Assembly (NCBI GenBank): GCA_947561585.1
Contig: CANNZV010001814.1
Location: 62,001 to 126,000 of the forward strand
Origin: Caprella mutica
Taxonomy: Eukaryota > Arthropoda > Malacostraca > Amphipoda > Caprellidae
Reading direction: 5' to 3'
Length of the DNA stretch: 64,000 nt
The translations under genes and the position numbers were made by a program. Position 1 is the stretch's first letter; each line of letters opens with the position of its first letter. The notes beneath the pieces were generated by a model. The model was not told the DNA's origin. It worked only from the letters and a program-made list of their open reading frames with translations, and ran no database searches. Positions 35,901 to 50,900 of the stretch are shown here, piece after piece.

Positions 35901-38900
35901 TGTAAATAATAGTGAACAATGAAGAGTTAAAACAATAACCAATAGTTGTAAATGAAGTTTCTTAACATCTGTATCCGCTAGTTTGTTGTATCCGCTAGTT
36001 TGTTGTACTGCACACTTAATGATTTTTTAACGACCTGTCATGGGGGTTCGGAGGGCCGAATACATATATTTGATATTATATGATAAATAGTGCACGGAAA
36101 TTCTCTAAATTAACAATATTGGTTTTGCCGTTCTTATCGGAAGAGTGTGGGAAGGTATATTGAGTTGTAGCAAATTGTGTGGGAGTGAAGCGACACCGGT
36201 GACAGTGTGATAGGCCTCTTATCAGGCAGTTCCGTACCTAACCAATAACACACAGTATAGCTTGCAAATATTACTTTAAAGTATACGAAGACATTGCAAT
36301 GAAATGGGTTAACTAAACAATAACACAGTGCAATGTAAATAAATATCACTTTAAAGTGCACGAAAATATCGTAATGAAATTTGTTTTTATAAAATGAATA
36401 GATGCGATTCACACTGCGATGTGTTTATAAGTATGCTTTTATTCATGAATATTGTATAATAATTCTGATGTCAGTATAGTTCTATTCATAATACATATAT
36501 TCTGTTCGTGAATAATTAATTATATTTTAAGTACACGCTAATGCTGTTACCTACCATTAAATTAATATGATTAACTATTTCTCTTTATGACTGCATTACT
36601 TCATTTAAGAGAGAGTTATGGTGGGGCCATGGAAGATTAAGAAGTTGCCCAACATAATCTCCTATGGCCCCACCAGTTCTAGGAAAATTCGGTTTCGTTT
36701 TATAAGGATTTTATTAAAGAACAATAATAGGAAAGTGGAAATTATGGTACTAAAATGTGTAGTGTATTTATTGAGAGTGTATAATATCATAATATCATTA
36801 ACCGTTGCAAAATGATACGTAACATTAGTAATTTTGACACGTTTTGATATTTATTTAATTTAAGATTTGAGCGGAAAATTCGGTCTCGGAACTTAGTCTG
36901 AGGTATAAATAATAATTAAAAATAATTAATATTAATTGTAAGTTGGGGACACTTTTTTGTAGGTCACCCTGTATAAGTAAAAAAAACTTCTCAGGTAAAA
37001 CTCGAATTAAAAACATGAGTAAGAGAAATATTTATACACCAAAGAGACACACAATGCAATCATGCTAGCAAAGAAACAGAAATAAATAACACTAATTAAA
37101 TTAATTTATGCTCCTCCATATTGATATTTTTCAAATCTTTCTTTAAATAGCCAATGTCTATTCATACTCATAGATTTAATATAAGCAGGCAAATCATTAA
37201 ATTTTAATATACCAACATAATGAGGCGTGTGCATAAAATCAGAACTATATGATAAACAATTCTATGATTTAATTCTGTTCAAAATAGAACTCTATTCTAT
37301 AAAAGAAGTATCTATATTCCCATTAAATTTAAAACATTCTACCAGTTTCCATAAATTAAATATTCATCCACTTAGTGAAACAAATAAAAATGAATTGCAG
37401 GACATAAACCACTGGCTTCAATATCCCAACAATTCGATAATTTGATTACAGTTTAATAAGTAGAATCCATGATACCTTCTCGTATCGTGGATACTGCTGG
37501 TATCATGGATACTACTGGTATCATGGATACTGCTGGTATCATGGATACTGCTGGTATCATGGATACTGCTGGTATCATGGATACTGCTGGTATCATGGAT
37601 ACTGCTGGTATCATGGATACTGCTGGTACCATGGATACTGCTGGTATCATGGATACTGCTGGTATCATGGATACTACTGGTATCATGGATACTGCTGGTA
37701 TCATGGATACTGCTGGTATCATGGATACTGCTGGTATCATGGATACTGCTGGTATCATGGATACTGCTGGTATCATGGATACTGCTGGTATCTTGATACT
37801 ACTGGTATCATGGATACTGCTGGTATCATGGATACTACTTGTATCTGGATACTACTGGTATCTGGATACTGCTGGTATCATGGATACTACTTGTATCTGG
37901 ATACTACTGGTATCTGGATACTGCTGGTATCATGGATACTACTTGTATCTGGATACTACTGGTATCATCGATACTACTGGTATCATGGATACTGCTGGTA
38001 TCATCGATACTACTGGTATCATGGATACTGCTGGTATCATGGATACCAATTAACATTAAAGTTAAATGATAAATATACACTATTAGACATTAACAAGAAA
38101 TTGAAACAAACTAACGATAAGAATTTTCTGATTGGCCATACCATATTAGCTAAGTTATCCCCCACTGTTCGAGCACGGTGAGTGTAACTAAGTGCGCGAT
38201 GCTATCCTACGTAACATTGCTATGATGTACCATGGATGCTCTAATGAAAATTCCCCTCCAATACCCCCTCGAAACCCTCTTTTCAATTGCATCTCCACCA
38301 TTGAAGTCAGAGGGGTGGAAACCCCTTGGATAGAATTTCGAATCCAGTCATATCAGTTCTATAGTTTTGATAGAAATTTAATGATTATATAATTGGCAAT
38401 TCAAATCAGTGCTCACCATTTATTTTCTTCTTTTACTATTGTTACCACCGTTAATTTTAATGGGGAAGTAGTACACTGGTCAGCTATATTGAACTTGACA
38501 GAAATGTAATAATTATTTAATTGTCAATGTTAATCAGTGCACGTCAATTTCCATTAAGTAAAGACAACAACGAAGTTATTTTTAATTGGATATATAATGA
38601 TTTGAGATATAATATGACGTTTGTATTTAAGATCAAATTATTCTATTACAAATGACTTGGGTTTAAGTTGACATAAAATCAATTCACATAAAAGAGTCTC
38701 CTCAATTTCTCAAATCACAGTTTTCTAATTTTCCATTTTCAAATTTTACAAATTTTTCGTCGTGTACCCAGACCAATTTTAAAATATCTACAAACATTAC
38801 AATTAGTAAAATTTCTTTTTGGAAATGTGAAATTAGTAAACTGTCAAAAAATAATAACAGATACACTTTCCTTCTACATAATTGTAAACAACTCTGACAG

Positions 38901-41900
38901 TTGCTTACAGTTGATTCTAGAACAGTTGTCAGTTCTAGAATTTCATTTTAAGTTTCGCAATATCAAATAAAACTAATTTCAGTTATTTATTTCAGTTAAT
39001 TACTATTTTTCTATTCGAGAAGCATGATATCTTTTCCGTTAGATCTTTTGTCCAGTTCATTAACCTCAACTGGGTGGTTCGAATCAAACAAATCCTTTTT
39101 ATTCGAAATAGAAACTCGTGAGGTTTTCGGACTGAAAAGAAGAAGTCGCTAGTCGGATCAGAGAAAAGTTGTCGGATTTTTTCCCAAAAAGTTGCAGGGT
39201 TTCGACCCCTCGTGTCTTTCTTTCACCATTTCGACCACGAGTAGGATTAGTTCAGAGTTGTCGAACGGTTTCACATGTTCAATAATAAGAGGAAACTAAA
39301 CATTAATTATTCTTTTACTCGTTATTTTAGTTACATTTTTTATAATTTTATCATTATAAGTCAGAATTAACAATATTGGATTCTTTTTGTCTTGTAAATC
39401 TGGACTCTCATTATTTGTATTAAAAAAATCAAATGTTCTCATCAGAAAAAAACGATACCAATTCATAATTATATGTTAAATCGTATCAATAATTAAAACT
39501 ATAGAAGAATATAAGATAAAACATCAAAAAATGTTCCCAACTAGTGAAAAAAGAAGGTGAAAAATATGATGTTTACGAACACTACACACAAAGAGAAACT
39601 AAGGTGGGGCCATAGAAGATTAAGAGAGAACCCAAAGGTAATCTTCTATGGCCCTACCATAATTTTCTCTCTCAATCTTCTATGGCCCCACCATAATTTT
39701 CTCTCTCAATCTTCTATGGCCCCACCATAATTTTCTCTCTGGGTACACAAATAGCTTCCTCAACGATGAAACATTTACACTGATAAAGAGTGTGTGCTAT
39801 CTGAGAGGTACCTAACAAGAGTAAGAGAGACTCTCAAGAGTAAGAGAGACTCTCAAGAGCACACTAGAGTTGCTCTAAAAAGCACACTAGAGTTGCTCTC
39901 AAGACCACACTAGAGTTGCTCTCAAGAGCACACTAGAGTTGCTCTCAAGAGTACACTAGAGTTGCTCTCAAGAGCACACTAGAGTTGATCTCAAGAGCAC
40001 ACTAGAGTTGCTCTCAAGAGCAAGAGAGACTCTCAAGAGCACACTATAGTTGCTCTAAAGAGCACACTAGAGTTGCTCTAAAGAGCACACTAGAGTTGCT
40101 CTCAAGACCACACTAGAGTTGCTCTCAAGAGCACACAAGAGTTGCTCTCAAGAGCACACTAGAGTTGCTCTCAAGAGCACACTAGAGTTGCTCTCAAGAG
40201 CACACTAGAGTTGCTCTCAAGAGCACACTAGAGTTGCTCTCAAGAGCACAATAGAGTTGCTCTAATGAGCACACTAGAGTTGCTCTCAAGACCACACTAG
40301 AGTTGCTCTAAAGAGCACACTAGAGTTGCTCTCAAGAGCACACTAGAGTTGCTCTCAAGACCACACTAGAGTTGCTCTAAAGAGCACACTAGAGTTGCTC
40401 TAAAGAGCACACTAGAGTTGCTCTCAAGAGCACACTAGAGTTGCTCTAAAGAGCACACTAGAGTTGCTCTCAAGACCACACTAGAGTTGCTCTAAAGAGC
40501 ACACTAGAGTTGCTCTCAAGAGCACACTAGAGTTGCTCTAAAGAGCACACTAGAGTTGCTCTCAAGAGCACACTAGAGTTGCTCTCAAGAGCACACTAGA
40601 GTTGCTCTCAAGAGCACACTAGAGCTGCTCTAAAGAGCACACTAGAGTTGCTCTCAAGAGCACACTAGAGTTGCTCTCAAGACCACACTAGAGTTGCTCT
40701 CAAGAGCACACTAGAGTTGCTTTCAAGAGCACACTAGAGTTGCTCTCAAGAGCACACTAGAGTTGCTTTCAAGAGCACACTAGAGTTGCTCTCAAGAGCA
40801 CACTAGAGTTGCTCTCAAGAGCACACTAGAGTTGCTTTCAAGAGCACACTAGAGTTGCTCTCAAGAGCACACTAGAGTTGCTTTCAAGAGCACACTAGAG
40901 TTGCTCTCAAGAGCACACTAGAAGTGCCACGTAACTTTGAAGTTCCTTTAAGTTCTGTTTTCCGATATCAACATTGAGTTCTTAGACTGTTAGCTTTAAT
41001 ACAAACAGTCTTACAGGTGTATATGACATGTGCCATGGAAAGTAATTAACAGATGCACCTCTGGGGTAAGTCACGACTTATCGGACAGTTATACATCTTC
41101 GGTCATATAAGAAAATACGATTAATAAGTATTTTAATTATTATTATATCGTTTTTTTCCTTTACAGCCAAAGATGTGGAACCGTCCGATAATTCGTAACT
41201 TACCCTAAAAAAACATATATATGGGGGGGGGGGTGTGAGCATAATTTTCTATGGCCCCACCATAATTTCTCACTGGGTTTGTATTCTTTGGTTGAAGAAT
41301 ATACAAGTGCGTTTTAAAATACATATATCTATTTAGTATTATACAACATATATAAATAAGTAAGATGTTTAACGTATGAGAAAATTAATTGATTATATTC
41401 CCCCTTCCATTTTTATTTCATTCTTCAACCTTGAACTACTTTTTCGACACTATCTAAATGGAACAAATTTCAGTGTCACACGTCAATGGTTATGTTAGAC
41501 TTCAATTTACGTATCTTTTGTTAAATAGACTTATTTACAGAGTTACGACACCATCTTATCTCATTTTATACTCGAGTATAAAAGAAGTGAAATGAGTTGC
41601 ATGTGTTGACGCAGATTGGATGACACGAAATGTCATAAAATACCTGCTCCGAATTCAAGATAGTGTCAATAGATGCGCATCCGAAAAGAACCAAAAATTG
41701 AATTCTGTTCATAAGCAAAAATGAAGTATCGGGAATCGCTTTTCTTGCCTTTTTTACTTTGCAGTCAAGATAGTGATGGGTAGAGGTAAAGCAGTGATGG
41801 GTAGAGGTAAAGCAGTGATGGGTAGAGGTAAAGCAGTGATGGGTAGAGGTAAAGCAGTGATGGGTAGAGGTAAAGCAGTGATGGGTAGAGGTAAAGCAGT

Positions 41901-44900
41901 GATGGGTAGAGGTAAAGCAGTGATGGGTAGAGGTAAAGCAATGATGGGTAGAGGTAAAGCAGTGATGGGTAAAGGTAAAGCAGTGATGGGTAGAGGTAAA
42001 GCAGTGATGGGTAGAGGTAAAGCAGTGATGGGTAGAGGTAAAGCAGTGATGGGTAGAGGTAAAGCAGTGATGGGTAGAGGTAAAGCAGTGATGGGTAAAG
42101 GTAAAGCAGTGATGGGTAGAGGTAAAGCAGTGATGGGTAAAGGTAAAGCAGTGATGGGTAGAGGTAAAGCAGTGATGGGTAGAGGTAAAGCAGTGATGGG
42201 TAGAGGTAAAGCAGTGATGGGTAGAGGTAAAGCAGTGATGGGTAGAGGTAAAGCAGTCATGGGTAGAGGTAAAGCAGTCATGGGTAGAGGTAAAGCAGTC
42301 ATGGGTAGAGGTAAAGCAGTGATGGGTAGAGGTAAAGCAGTGATGGGTAGAGGTAAAGCAGTCATGGGTAGAGGTAAAGCAGTGATGGGTAGAGGTAAAG
42401 CAGTGATGGGTAGAGGTAAAGCAGTGATGCGTAGAGGTAAAGCAATGACTTTTTTAACTTTAACTTTATTTTAATTATATTTTTTCTTATATGATCGAAA
42501 AAGTGGAACTGTCCAATAAATCAGAACTTACACTAGTTCATTTTTAATTTAATCAAGTAAAGTTTTTTTATACGCTAAGGCAAACTTGAGAGCATTTTAG
42601 AAATACCTTTCTAGTTAACATATAAAAGTAAGCAACCTACACAAATCCAACAAAAAAAAAAGCAAAGAAGTAAAAAGCGAATCTTTGCTTCAGAAGAAAT
42701 AGGTCGGAATTAACCTGATTTCAAGATCGTAATATCAAACCGAAAATAAATAGTAAATGTAGGTCAGCCAGAACACAGAACTCTGTGAACTTATTTAAGC
42801 AGGACATTGTACGTATGCGCGCAATCATCGGAAAGGGCCGTACACACGCAGTGTTTTTAAGTCTTTCCACCAGACTTTTGAATCATATAAGAAAAAACGA
42901 CGTAATTAGTATTTATTTCAGTTGGTATCCATGATACCTGCAGGTATCATGGATACCAACTGAAATAAATAATAATTATATTGTATTTTCTCTTATAATC
43001 CAAAAGTCTTGTGAAAAAAGTAGCATAGCAAAAGTCTGGTGGAAAGACTTACAAACCCTGCGTGTGTACGGCCCTTTAACGGCTGCACCATGAAATCCAA
43101 TCATCAGCTGGAGAGTCTTTTCGCAATTTGTTTATTTTTCGTTGTCGATGAGTGAGGCCATCGCCAACAAATTGCTAGAATTGGGATAGGTACTCTATTT
43201 TAAGATTAAAATCGTGAACAGCGATGTGAGGTAAAGAGAAAGGGAGATAAAGAATTGAGTAAGGCATTTTGGATTACTTGATTCAGCTCTACCAATGCCC
43301 CCCGTTTGTTGTTATTTGTTGTTTTTAATCAGCTGTTTAGATTTACTAATTTTACCATGCGCATGTGACCAGGAAATTAAATTAGAAAAATATCTAAAAA
43401 TGTTAGAATGATGAAAACTTTAAGACCAAAATAAGCCAAAAAGGCTAATTATAGAAATTCATTTAAATTATTCATCAAATAAATAGATTCTTCAGCCATG
43501 ACTCTGGTAGCAGTAATTCTCAGTATAATAATATTACAATATTAGGACAATTTTGATACGATAGTAGGACAATGTTGTTACAATATTAGGACAATGTTGT
43601 TACAATATCAGGACAATGCTGTTGTTACAATATTAGGACAATGTTGTTACAATATTAGGACAATGTTGTTACAATATTAGGACAATGTTGTTACAATATT
43701 AGGACAATGTTGTTACAATATTAGGACAATGTTGTTACAATATTAGGACAATGTTGTTACAATATTAGGACAATGTTGTTACAATATTAGGACAATGTTG
43801 TTACAATATTAGGACAATGTTGTTGTTACAATATTAGGACAATGTTGTTACGATATTAGGACAATTTTGTTACAATATTAGGACAATGTTGTTACAATAT
43901 TAGGACAATGTTGTTACAATATTAGGACAATGTTGTTACAATATTAGGACAATGTTGTCCCGAGACAAATTGTTACGTTGAAATCGCTCTAGAGTCTTTA
44001 GGGTAAGTTACGAATTATCGGTCGGTCTCACATCTTCGGTCATATAAGAAAAAACGATGTAATAATTATTATTTAATTTTTACATTGTTTTTCTCAACTG
44101 ACCGAACGAATCAGACCGACCGATAATTCGTAACTTACCCCTACTAAGATAGGTATAATAGACACAATGCTTGCCGAAGACAGAGTTTGAATTGCTTTGT
44201 CTCGCTATTATACCGCGCTAAGCTGCTTCTAATTATCGCTTAGTCAGCACTATATGAGAGATGCCGTAAATCGTAATGAAAACCAACGACTGCGACCGGA
44301 TTAGAAACGGTGTGATTTAAACCTACATCGTAATTTGAAGTAAATTAATAAGTATATCGAAAAGAAGAGCATTTTATTTGATATACTGTATGATATATCA
44401 AGTAGATTTAATTAAAGTTGTAATCTTTATTGTTTAGGTACTTTAATAGAGGATATTTTCAGAAACTCATCTGTAGTTTATTTTGAATGATGTAATTGTC
44501 ATTATTAATTTACTTATGATTAAATATTATTTAGTAGGATTTGTGTTCATAACAATAAACTTATTTTTTAACTTAAATTTTGTAAATAATATTGTATTGT
44601 AAGTGTACCAATAATAATGTAAATAAATTAATCAGTATAAGGTCTACTTCAGAACCAAAGGCCATATCACTGACGTCAAAAGGAAATTAAGTACAAGGGA
44701 CTGGAAGAAGCAGTCAGAAAGGAAAGAACTTATAAAGCAAACAAATAGCTTTAAACTACAGTTTTCGTATATTTTTCACAATTCATCATTTAACATCGTT
44801 CCAGTTATTGAAAGTTAATGAAATCGCATTTACTAAATTTAACATTCAATAATTAAATCCCAAAATAATACAGAAGTACACAAGATCAGTTTTTAAATCT

Positions 44901-47900
44901 CATGAGACCAACAACGTTAATTACAGATTCTCAACACCACCTGAATTCAGTCTTTCTTTATAGTCTCAATTCCCCAGTGCTTCGTATATACAGAACTGCT
45001 TGCTCAGCAATAGTTGCTTGCTCAGCAATAGTTGCTTGCTCAGCAATATTTACTGGTGGGTTTGGGACGTTCTTATATTCCCAATCGGTCGAATAAACAG
45101 AATACAGAATTCAGAATACTCTCCACAGATTTCGGTTCAGTAACTTGTATTCCGAATCAGATTTACGCCATTGATTATTCATATATTTTGGATTACAGTT
45201 CTTTAAAAATGTATCTTGTGAGTCAATACGTGAATTATTAATTTAAAGGAAACTGTTTAAATCTGTTTTAGTAAAATAGGTATAGGACATAGTGTAATTT
45301 ACGAATTATCGGTCAGTATACTACATTTTCGGTCATATAAGAAAAAAATATATAATAATGATTGTTTTAATTTAATTGGTATCCAAGATACATTCAAGAC
45401 GTAGGTATCGTGGATACCAATTGAAATAAAGTAATCATTATTATATCTTTCTTATGTGACCGAAGATATGGAACTGACCGATAATTCGTAACTTAACCTA
45501 CATGAAGTTGGTTGTACAATAATAAAAAGCAAATCTCCTTTTTTCAGATGCAGAAAAAGTATATGTCTTATCTACAAAAAAAAACAATGAGGGTTATACT
45601 TCACAAGTCGAGATTACAGGAGTAATCATTCTATAGGTTGGAAAACAGCAAGCTAAAGTCACTTAAGATGGAGGGAATAGCCATAATAAACCATGCGGAG
45701 GGACATGGAGGTATGTATATGGAGGGGGGTAGGACACAGATGAATGATGGCAAAAAAGGAGGTAGGATAAGTCTTACACCACCACATCTTTAAGGATGTG
45801 AATACAGCCAAACAATTGAGGTGGAATGCTTTCAATGAGGTCAACTTGGTTCTTGAAGTGAACATCGAAATGATCTGGAGAGCAATTAGGAGACTTAAGA
45901 CGCATAAACAGAGGGAACTCATTGATGTTTTAATTAGAGTCAGAACCAATCAGGATATACAGGAATGTTAGTCTAGATTGGCAAGAGCTAAAGGGCCGTA
46001 CACACGTAGGGTTTTTTAAGTCTTTCCACCAGACTTTTTGCTAAGCTCCTCCTACTTCTTCCACGAGAATATAAGAAAAACGATATAATTACTATTTTTA
46101 ATTGGTATCCATGATGATGAATAATGTATAGTTATTTTCTTATATGATCGGAAATGTATAACCGTTTGATGACTCGGAATTTACCCTATGCCACCGGCTA
46201 AGTAAATACCCTCAAAATCTTTAAACTATTCTTGAAATTATCACGAATAAATTTTTCTCTCATTTTAGAGAGAAGTAATGTACTCGAAAATAATTAAAAT
46301 TACACCATATTTTTGATGTGGTAAAACTCCCCACGTTAGCCTTTATATTATATATTAATAACAGTTGTCCTTCAAACATTAATAAAGGTAAGTCAAAATC
46401 TTACTGGAGTCAAATACCTTATGAGAAAATAAGCAAACTAAGCTAAAATAAATTTAAAACGCAAATGTTGAGCTTGAAAAGATTTGAATCTTTTCCGCCG
46501 CTTCAAAATCGTGTCTTGCATTCGGGGAATTTTTTTTGTCCGATGCGGCATTTTAACCGTAAAAAAAGAGTGTACCTTCAAAATACAGGTACAAACGTAC
46601 AGGGATATTAACTAACACTAGAATATTTTACTGTAACTATTGGTGGTTGTTGTAACTCTTCACTGTGCACTTTATTTACAACTATTGGTGGTTGTTGTAA
46701 CTCTTCACTGTGCACTTTATTTACAACTATTGGTGGTTGTTGTAACTCTTCACTGTGCACTTTATTTACAACTATTGGTGGTTGTTGTAACTCTTCACTG
46801 TGCACTTTATTTACAACTATTGGTGGTTGTTTTAACTCTTCACTGTGCACTTTATTTACAACTATTGGTGGTTGTTGTAACTCTTCACTGTGCACTTTAT
46901 TTACAACTATTGGTGGTTGTTTTAACTCTTCACTGTGCACTTTATTTACAACTATTGGTGGTTGTTGTAACTCTTCACTGTGCACTTTATTTACCACTAT
47001 TGGTGGTTGTTGTAACTCTTCACTGTGCACTTTATTTACAACTATTGGTGGTTGTTTTAACTGTTCATTGTGCACTTCATTTACAACTATTGGTAGTTGT
47101 TTTAACCTTTCACTGTGCACTTTATTTACAACTATTGGTGGTTGTTTTAACTCTTCACTGTGCACTTTATTTACAACTAGTGGTGGTTGTTTTAACTCTT
47201 CACTGTGCACTTCACTATTGGCAAATTATTTTAAATTAGCCTAAAAACAGGATAAATAAAATTACATTTATTAAAATTATTTTGCTAGGGTTATTTTTTA
47301 AATTAATTTTAATAAATTGAATTAATATTTCTAAGTTCAAAAACAAAATACATTAACTCAAATAAAGATCATAGGTGACTCAGTCTGTGGATCACAGTGA
47401 TAGTGAGTCACTGTGACGTCATACTAAAATGGGAATCATTCCAAAAAGTGACTCATCAATTCCCAGTTTTCAGTCAATCACAAATTGAAATTCCAGAGAA
47501 ATCGAAACTTGAAAAGATTCCTAGTCATTTCTTCGTTAGTTTCCAGACATTGATTAAATGGCCCTAAAAAGAAAGCTATTGTAACTGATAGATCATCACT
47601 TAACAGATACAATAGCTTATAAAGACATTGTAGTGATGATCTAACAGATACAATAGCTTATAAAGGCTTTGTAGTGATGATCTAACAGATACAATAGCTT
47701 TTAAAGGCATTGTAGTGATGATCTAACAGATACAATAGCTTTTAAAGGCATTGTAGTGATGATCTAACAGATACAATAGCTTATAAAGGCATTGTGGTGA
47801 TGATCTAACAGATACAATAGCTTATAAAGGCTTTGTAGTGATGATCTAACAGATACTATAGCTTATAAAGACATTGTAGTGATGATCTAACAGATACTAT

Positions 47901-50900
47901 AGCTTATAAAGACATTGTAGTGATGATCTAACAGATACAATAGCTTTTAAAGGCATTGTAGTGATGATCTAACAGATACAATAGCTTATAAAGGCATTGT
48001 AATGATGATCTAACAGATACAATAGCTTATAAAGGCATTGTATTGATGATCTAACAGATACAATAGCTTATAAAGGCATTGTAGTGATGATCTAACAGAT
48101 ACAATAGCTTATAAAGGCATTGTAGTGATGATCTAACAGATACAATAGCTTATAAAGGCATTGTAGTGATGATCTAACAGATACAATAGCTTATAAAGAC
48201 GTTGTAGTGATGATCTAACAGATACAACAGCTTTTAAAGGCATTGTGGTGATGATCTAACAGATACAATAGCTTTTAAAGGCGTTGTAGTGATGATCTAA
48301 CAGATACAATAGCTTTTAAAGGCATTGTAGTGATGATCTAACAGATACAATAGCTTTTAAAGGCGTTGTAGTGATGATCTAACAGATACAATAGCTTTTA
48401 AAGGCGTTGTAGTGATGATCTAACAGATACAATAGCTTTTAAAGGCATTGTGGTGATGATCTAACAGATACAATAGCTTTTAAAGGCATTGTGGTGATGA
48501 TCTAACAGATACAATAGCTTTTAAAGGCGTTGTAGTGATGATCTAACAGATACAATAGCTTTTAAAGGCATTGTGGTGATGATCTAACAGATACAATAGC
48601 TTTTAAAGGCGTTGTAGTGATGATCTAACAGATACAATAGCTTTTAAAGGCGTTGTAGTGATGATCTAACAGATACAATAGCTTTTAAAGGCATTGTGGT
48701 GATGATCTAACAGATACAATAGCTTTTAAAGGCGTTGTAGTGATGATCTAACTGATACAATAGCTTATAAAGGCATTGTAGTGATGATCTAACAGATACT
48801 ATAGCTTATAAAGGCGTTGTAGTGATGATCTATCAGGTACAATAGCTTATAAAGGCATTGTAGTGATGATCTAACAGATACTATAGCTTATAAAGGCTTT
48901 GTAGTGATGATCTAACAGATACAATGCTTTTAAAGGCATTGTAGTGATGATCTAACAGATACAATAGCTTATAAAGGCGTTGTAGTGATGATCTAACAGA
49001 TACAATAGCTTATAAAGACATTGTAGTGATGATCTAACAGATACTATAGCTTATAAAGGCTTTGTAGTGATGATCTATCAGATACAATAGCTTTTAAAGG
49101 CGTTGTAGTGATGATCTAACAGATACAATAGCTTATAAAGGCATTGTAGTGATGATCTAACAGATACAATAGCTTATAAAGGTCTTGTTGTGATGATCTA
49201 TCAGATACAATAGCTTATAAAGGCATTGTAGTGATGATCTAACAGATACTATAGCTTATAAAGGCGTTGTAGTGATGATCTAACAGATACAATAGCTTAT
49301 AAAGGCATTGTAGTGATGATCTAACAGATACTATAGCTTATAAAGGCGTTGTAGTGATGATCCATCAGATACAATAGCTTATAAAGGCATTGTAGTGATG
49401 ATCTAACAGATACTATAGCTTATAAAGGCATTGTAGTGATGATCTAACAGATACAATAGCTTTTAAAGGCATTGTAGTGATGATCTAACAGATACAATAG
49501 CTTTTAAAGGCATTGCAGTGATGATCTAACAGATACAATAGCTTTTAAAGGCATTGTAGTGATGATCTAACAGATACAATAGCTTTTAAAGGCATTGTAG
49601 TGATGATCTAACAGATACAATAGCTTATAAAGGCATTGTGGTGATGATCTAACAGATACAATAGCTTATAAAGGCTTTGTAGTGATGATCTAACAGATAC
49701 AATAGCTTATAAAGGCATTGTAGTGATGATCTAACAGATACAATAGCTTATAAAGGCATTGTAGTGATGATCTAACAGATACAATAGCTTATAAAGGCAT
49801 TGTAGTGATGATCTAACAGATACAATAGCTTATAAAGACGTTGTAGTGATGATCTAACAGATACAACAGCTTTTAAAGGCATTGTGGTGATGATCTAACA
49901 GATACAATAGCTTTTAAAGGCGTTGTAGTGATGATCTAACAGATACAATAGCTTTTAAAGGCATTGTAGTGATGATCTAACAGATACAATAGCTTTTAAA
50001 GGCGTTGTAGTGATGATCTAACAGATACAATAGCTTTTAAAGGCGTTGTAGTGATGATCTAACAGATACAATAGCTTTTAAAGGCATTGTGGTGATGATC
50101 TAACAGATACAATAGCTTTTAAAGGCATTGTGGTGATGATCTAACAGATACAATAGCTTTTAAAGGCGTTGTAGTGATGATCTAACAGATACAATAGCTT
50201 TTAAAGGCATTGTGGTGATGATCTAACAGATACAATAGCTTTTAAAGGCGTTGTAGTGATGATCTAACAGATACAATAGCTTTTAAAGGCGTTGTAGTGA
50301 TGATCTAACAGATACAATAGCTTTTAAAGGCATTGTGGTGATGATCTAACAGATACAATAGCTTTTAAAGGCGTTGTAGTGATGATCTAACAGATACAAT
50401 AGCTTATAAAGGCATTGTAGTGATGATCTAACAGATACTATAGCTTATAAAGGCGTTGTAGTGATGATCTATCAGGTACAATAGCTTATAAAGGCATTGT
50501 AGTGATGATCTAACAGATACTATAGCTTATAAAGGCTTTGTAGTGATGATCTAACAGATACAATGCTTTTAAAGGCATTGTAGTGATGATCTAACAGATA
50601 CAATAGCTTATAAAGGCGTTGTAGTGATGATCTAACAGATACAATAGCTTATAAAGACATTGTAGTGATGATCTAACAGATACTATAGCTTATAAAGGCT
50701 TTGTAGTGATGATCTATCAGATACAATAGCTTTTAAAGGCGTTGTAGTGATGATCTAACAGATACAATAGCTTATAAAGGCATTGTAGTGATGATCTAAC
50801 AGATACAATAGCTTATAAAGGTCTTGTTGTGATGATCTATCAGATACAATAGCTTATAAAGGCATTGTAGTGATGATCTAACAGATACTATAGCTTATAA

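Noticed and set aside
37453..38181. Overlapping frames of MIPAVS/GIMDTA type
   Set aside because: By-product of the 18-bp array F.
41220..41237. Run of G near 41224
   Set aside because: A simple homopolymer, likely slippage or sequencing uncertainty; no quadruplex pattern of spaced G runs.
41754..42474. MGRGKAV and ITALPLP repeat frames of more than 200 codons
   Set aside because: By-product of the 21-bp array H; open on both strands with no flanking coding sequence.
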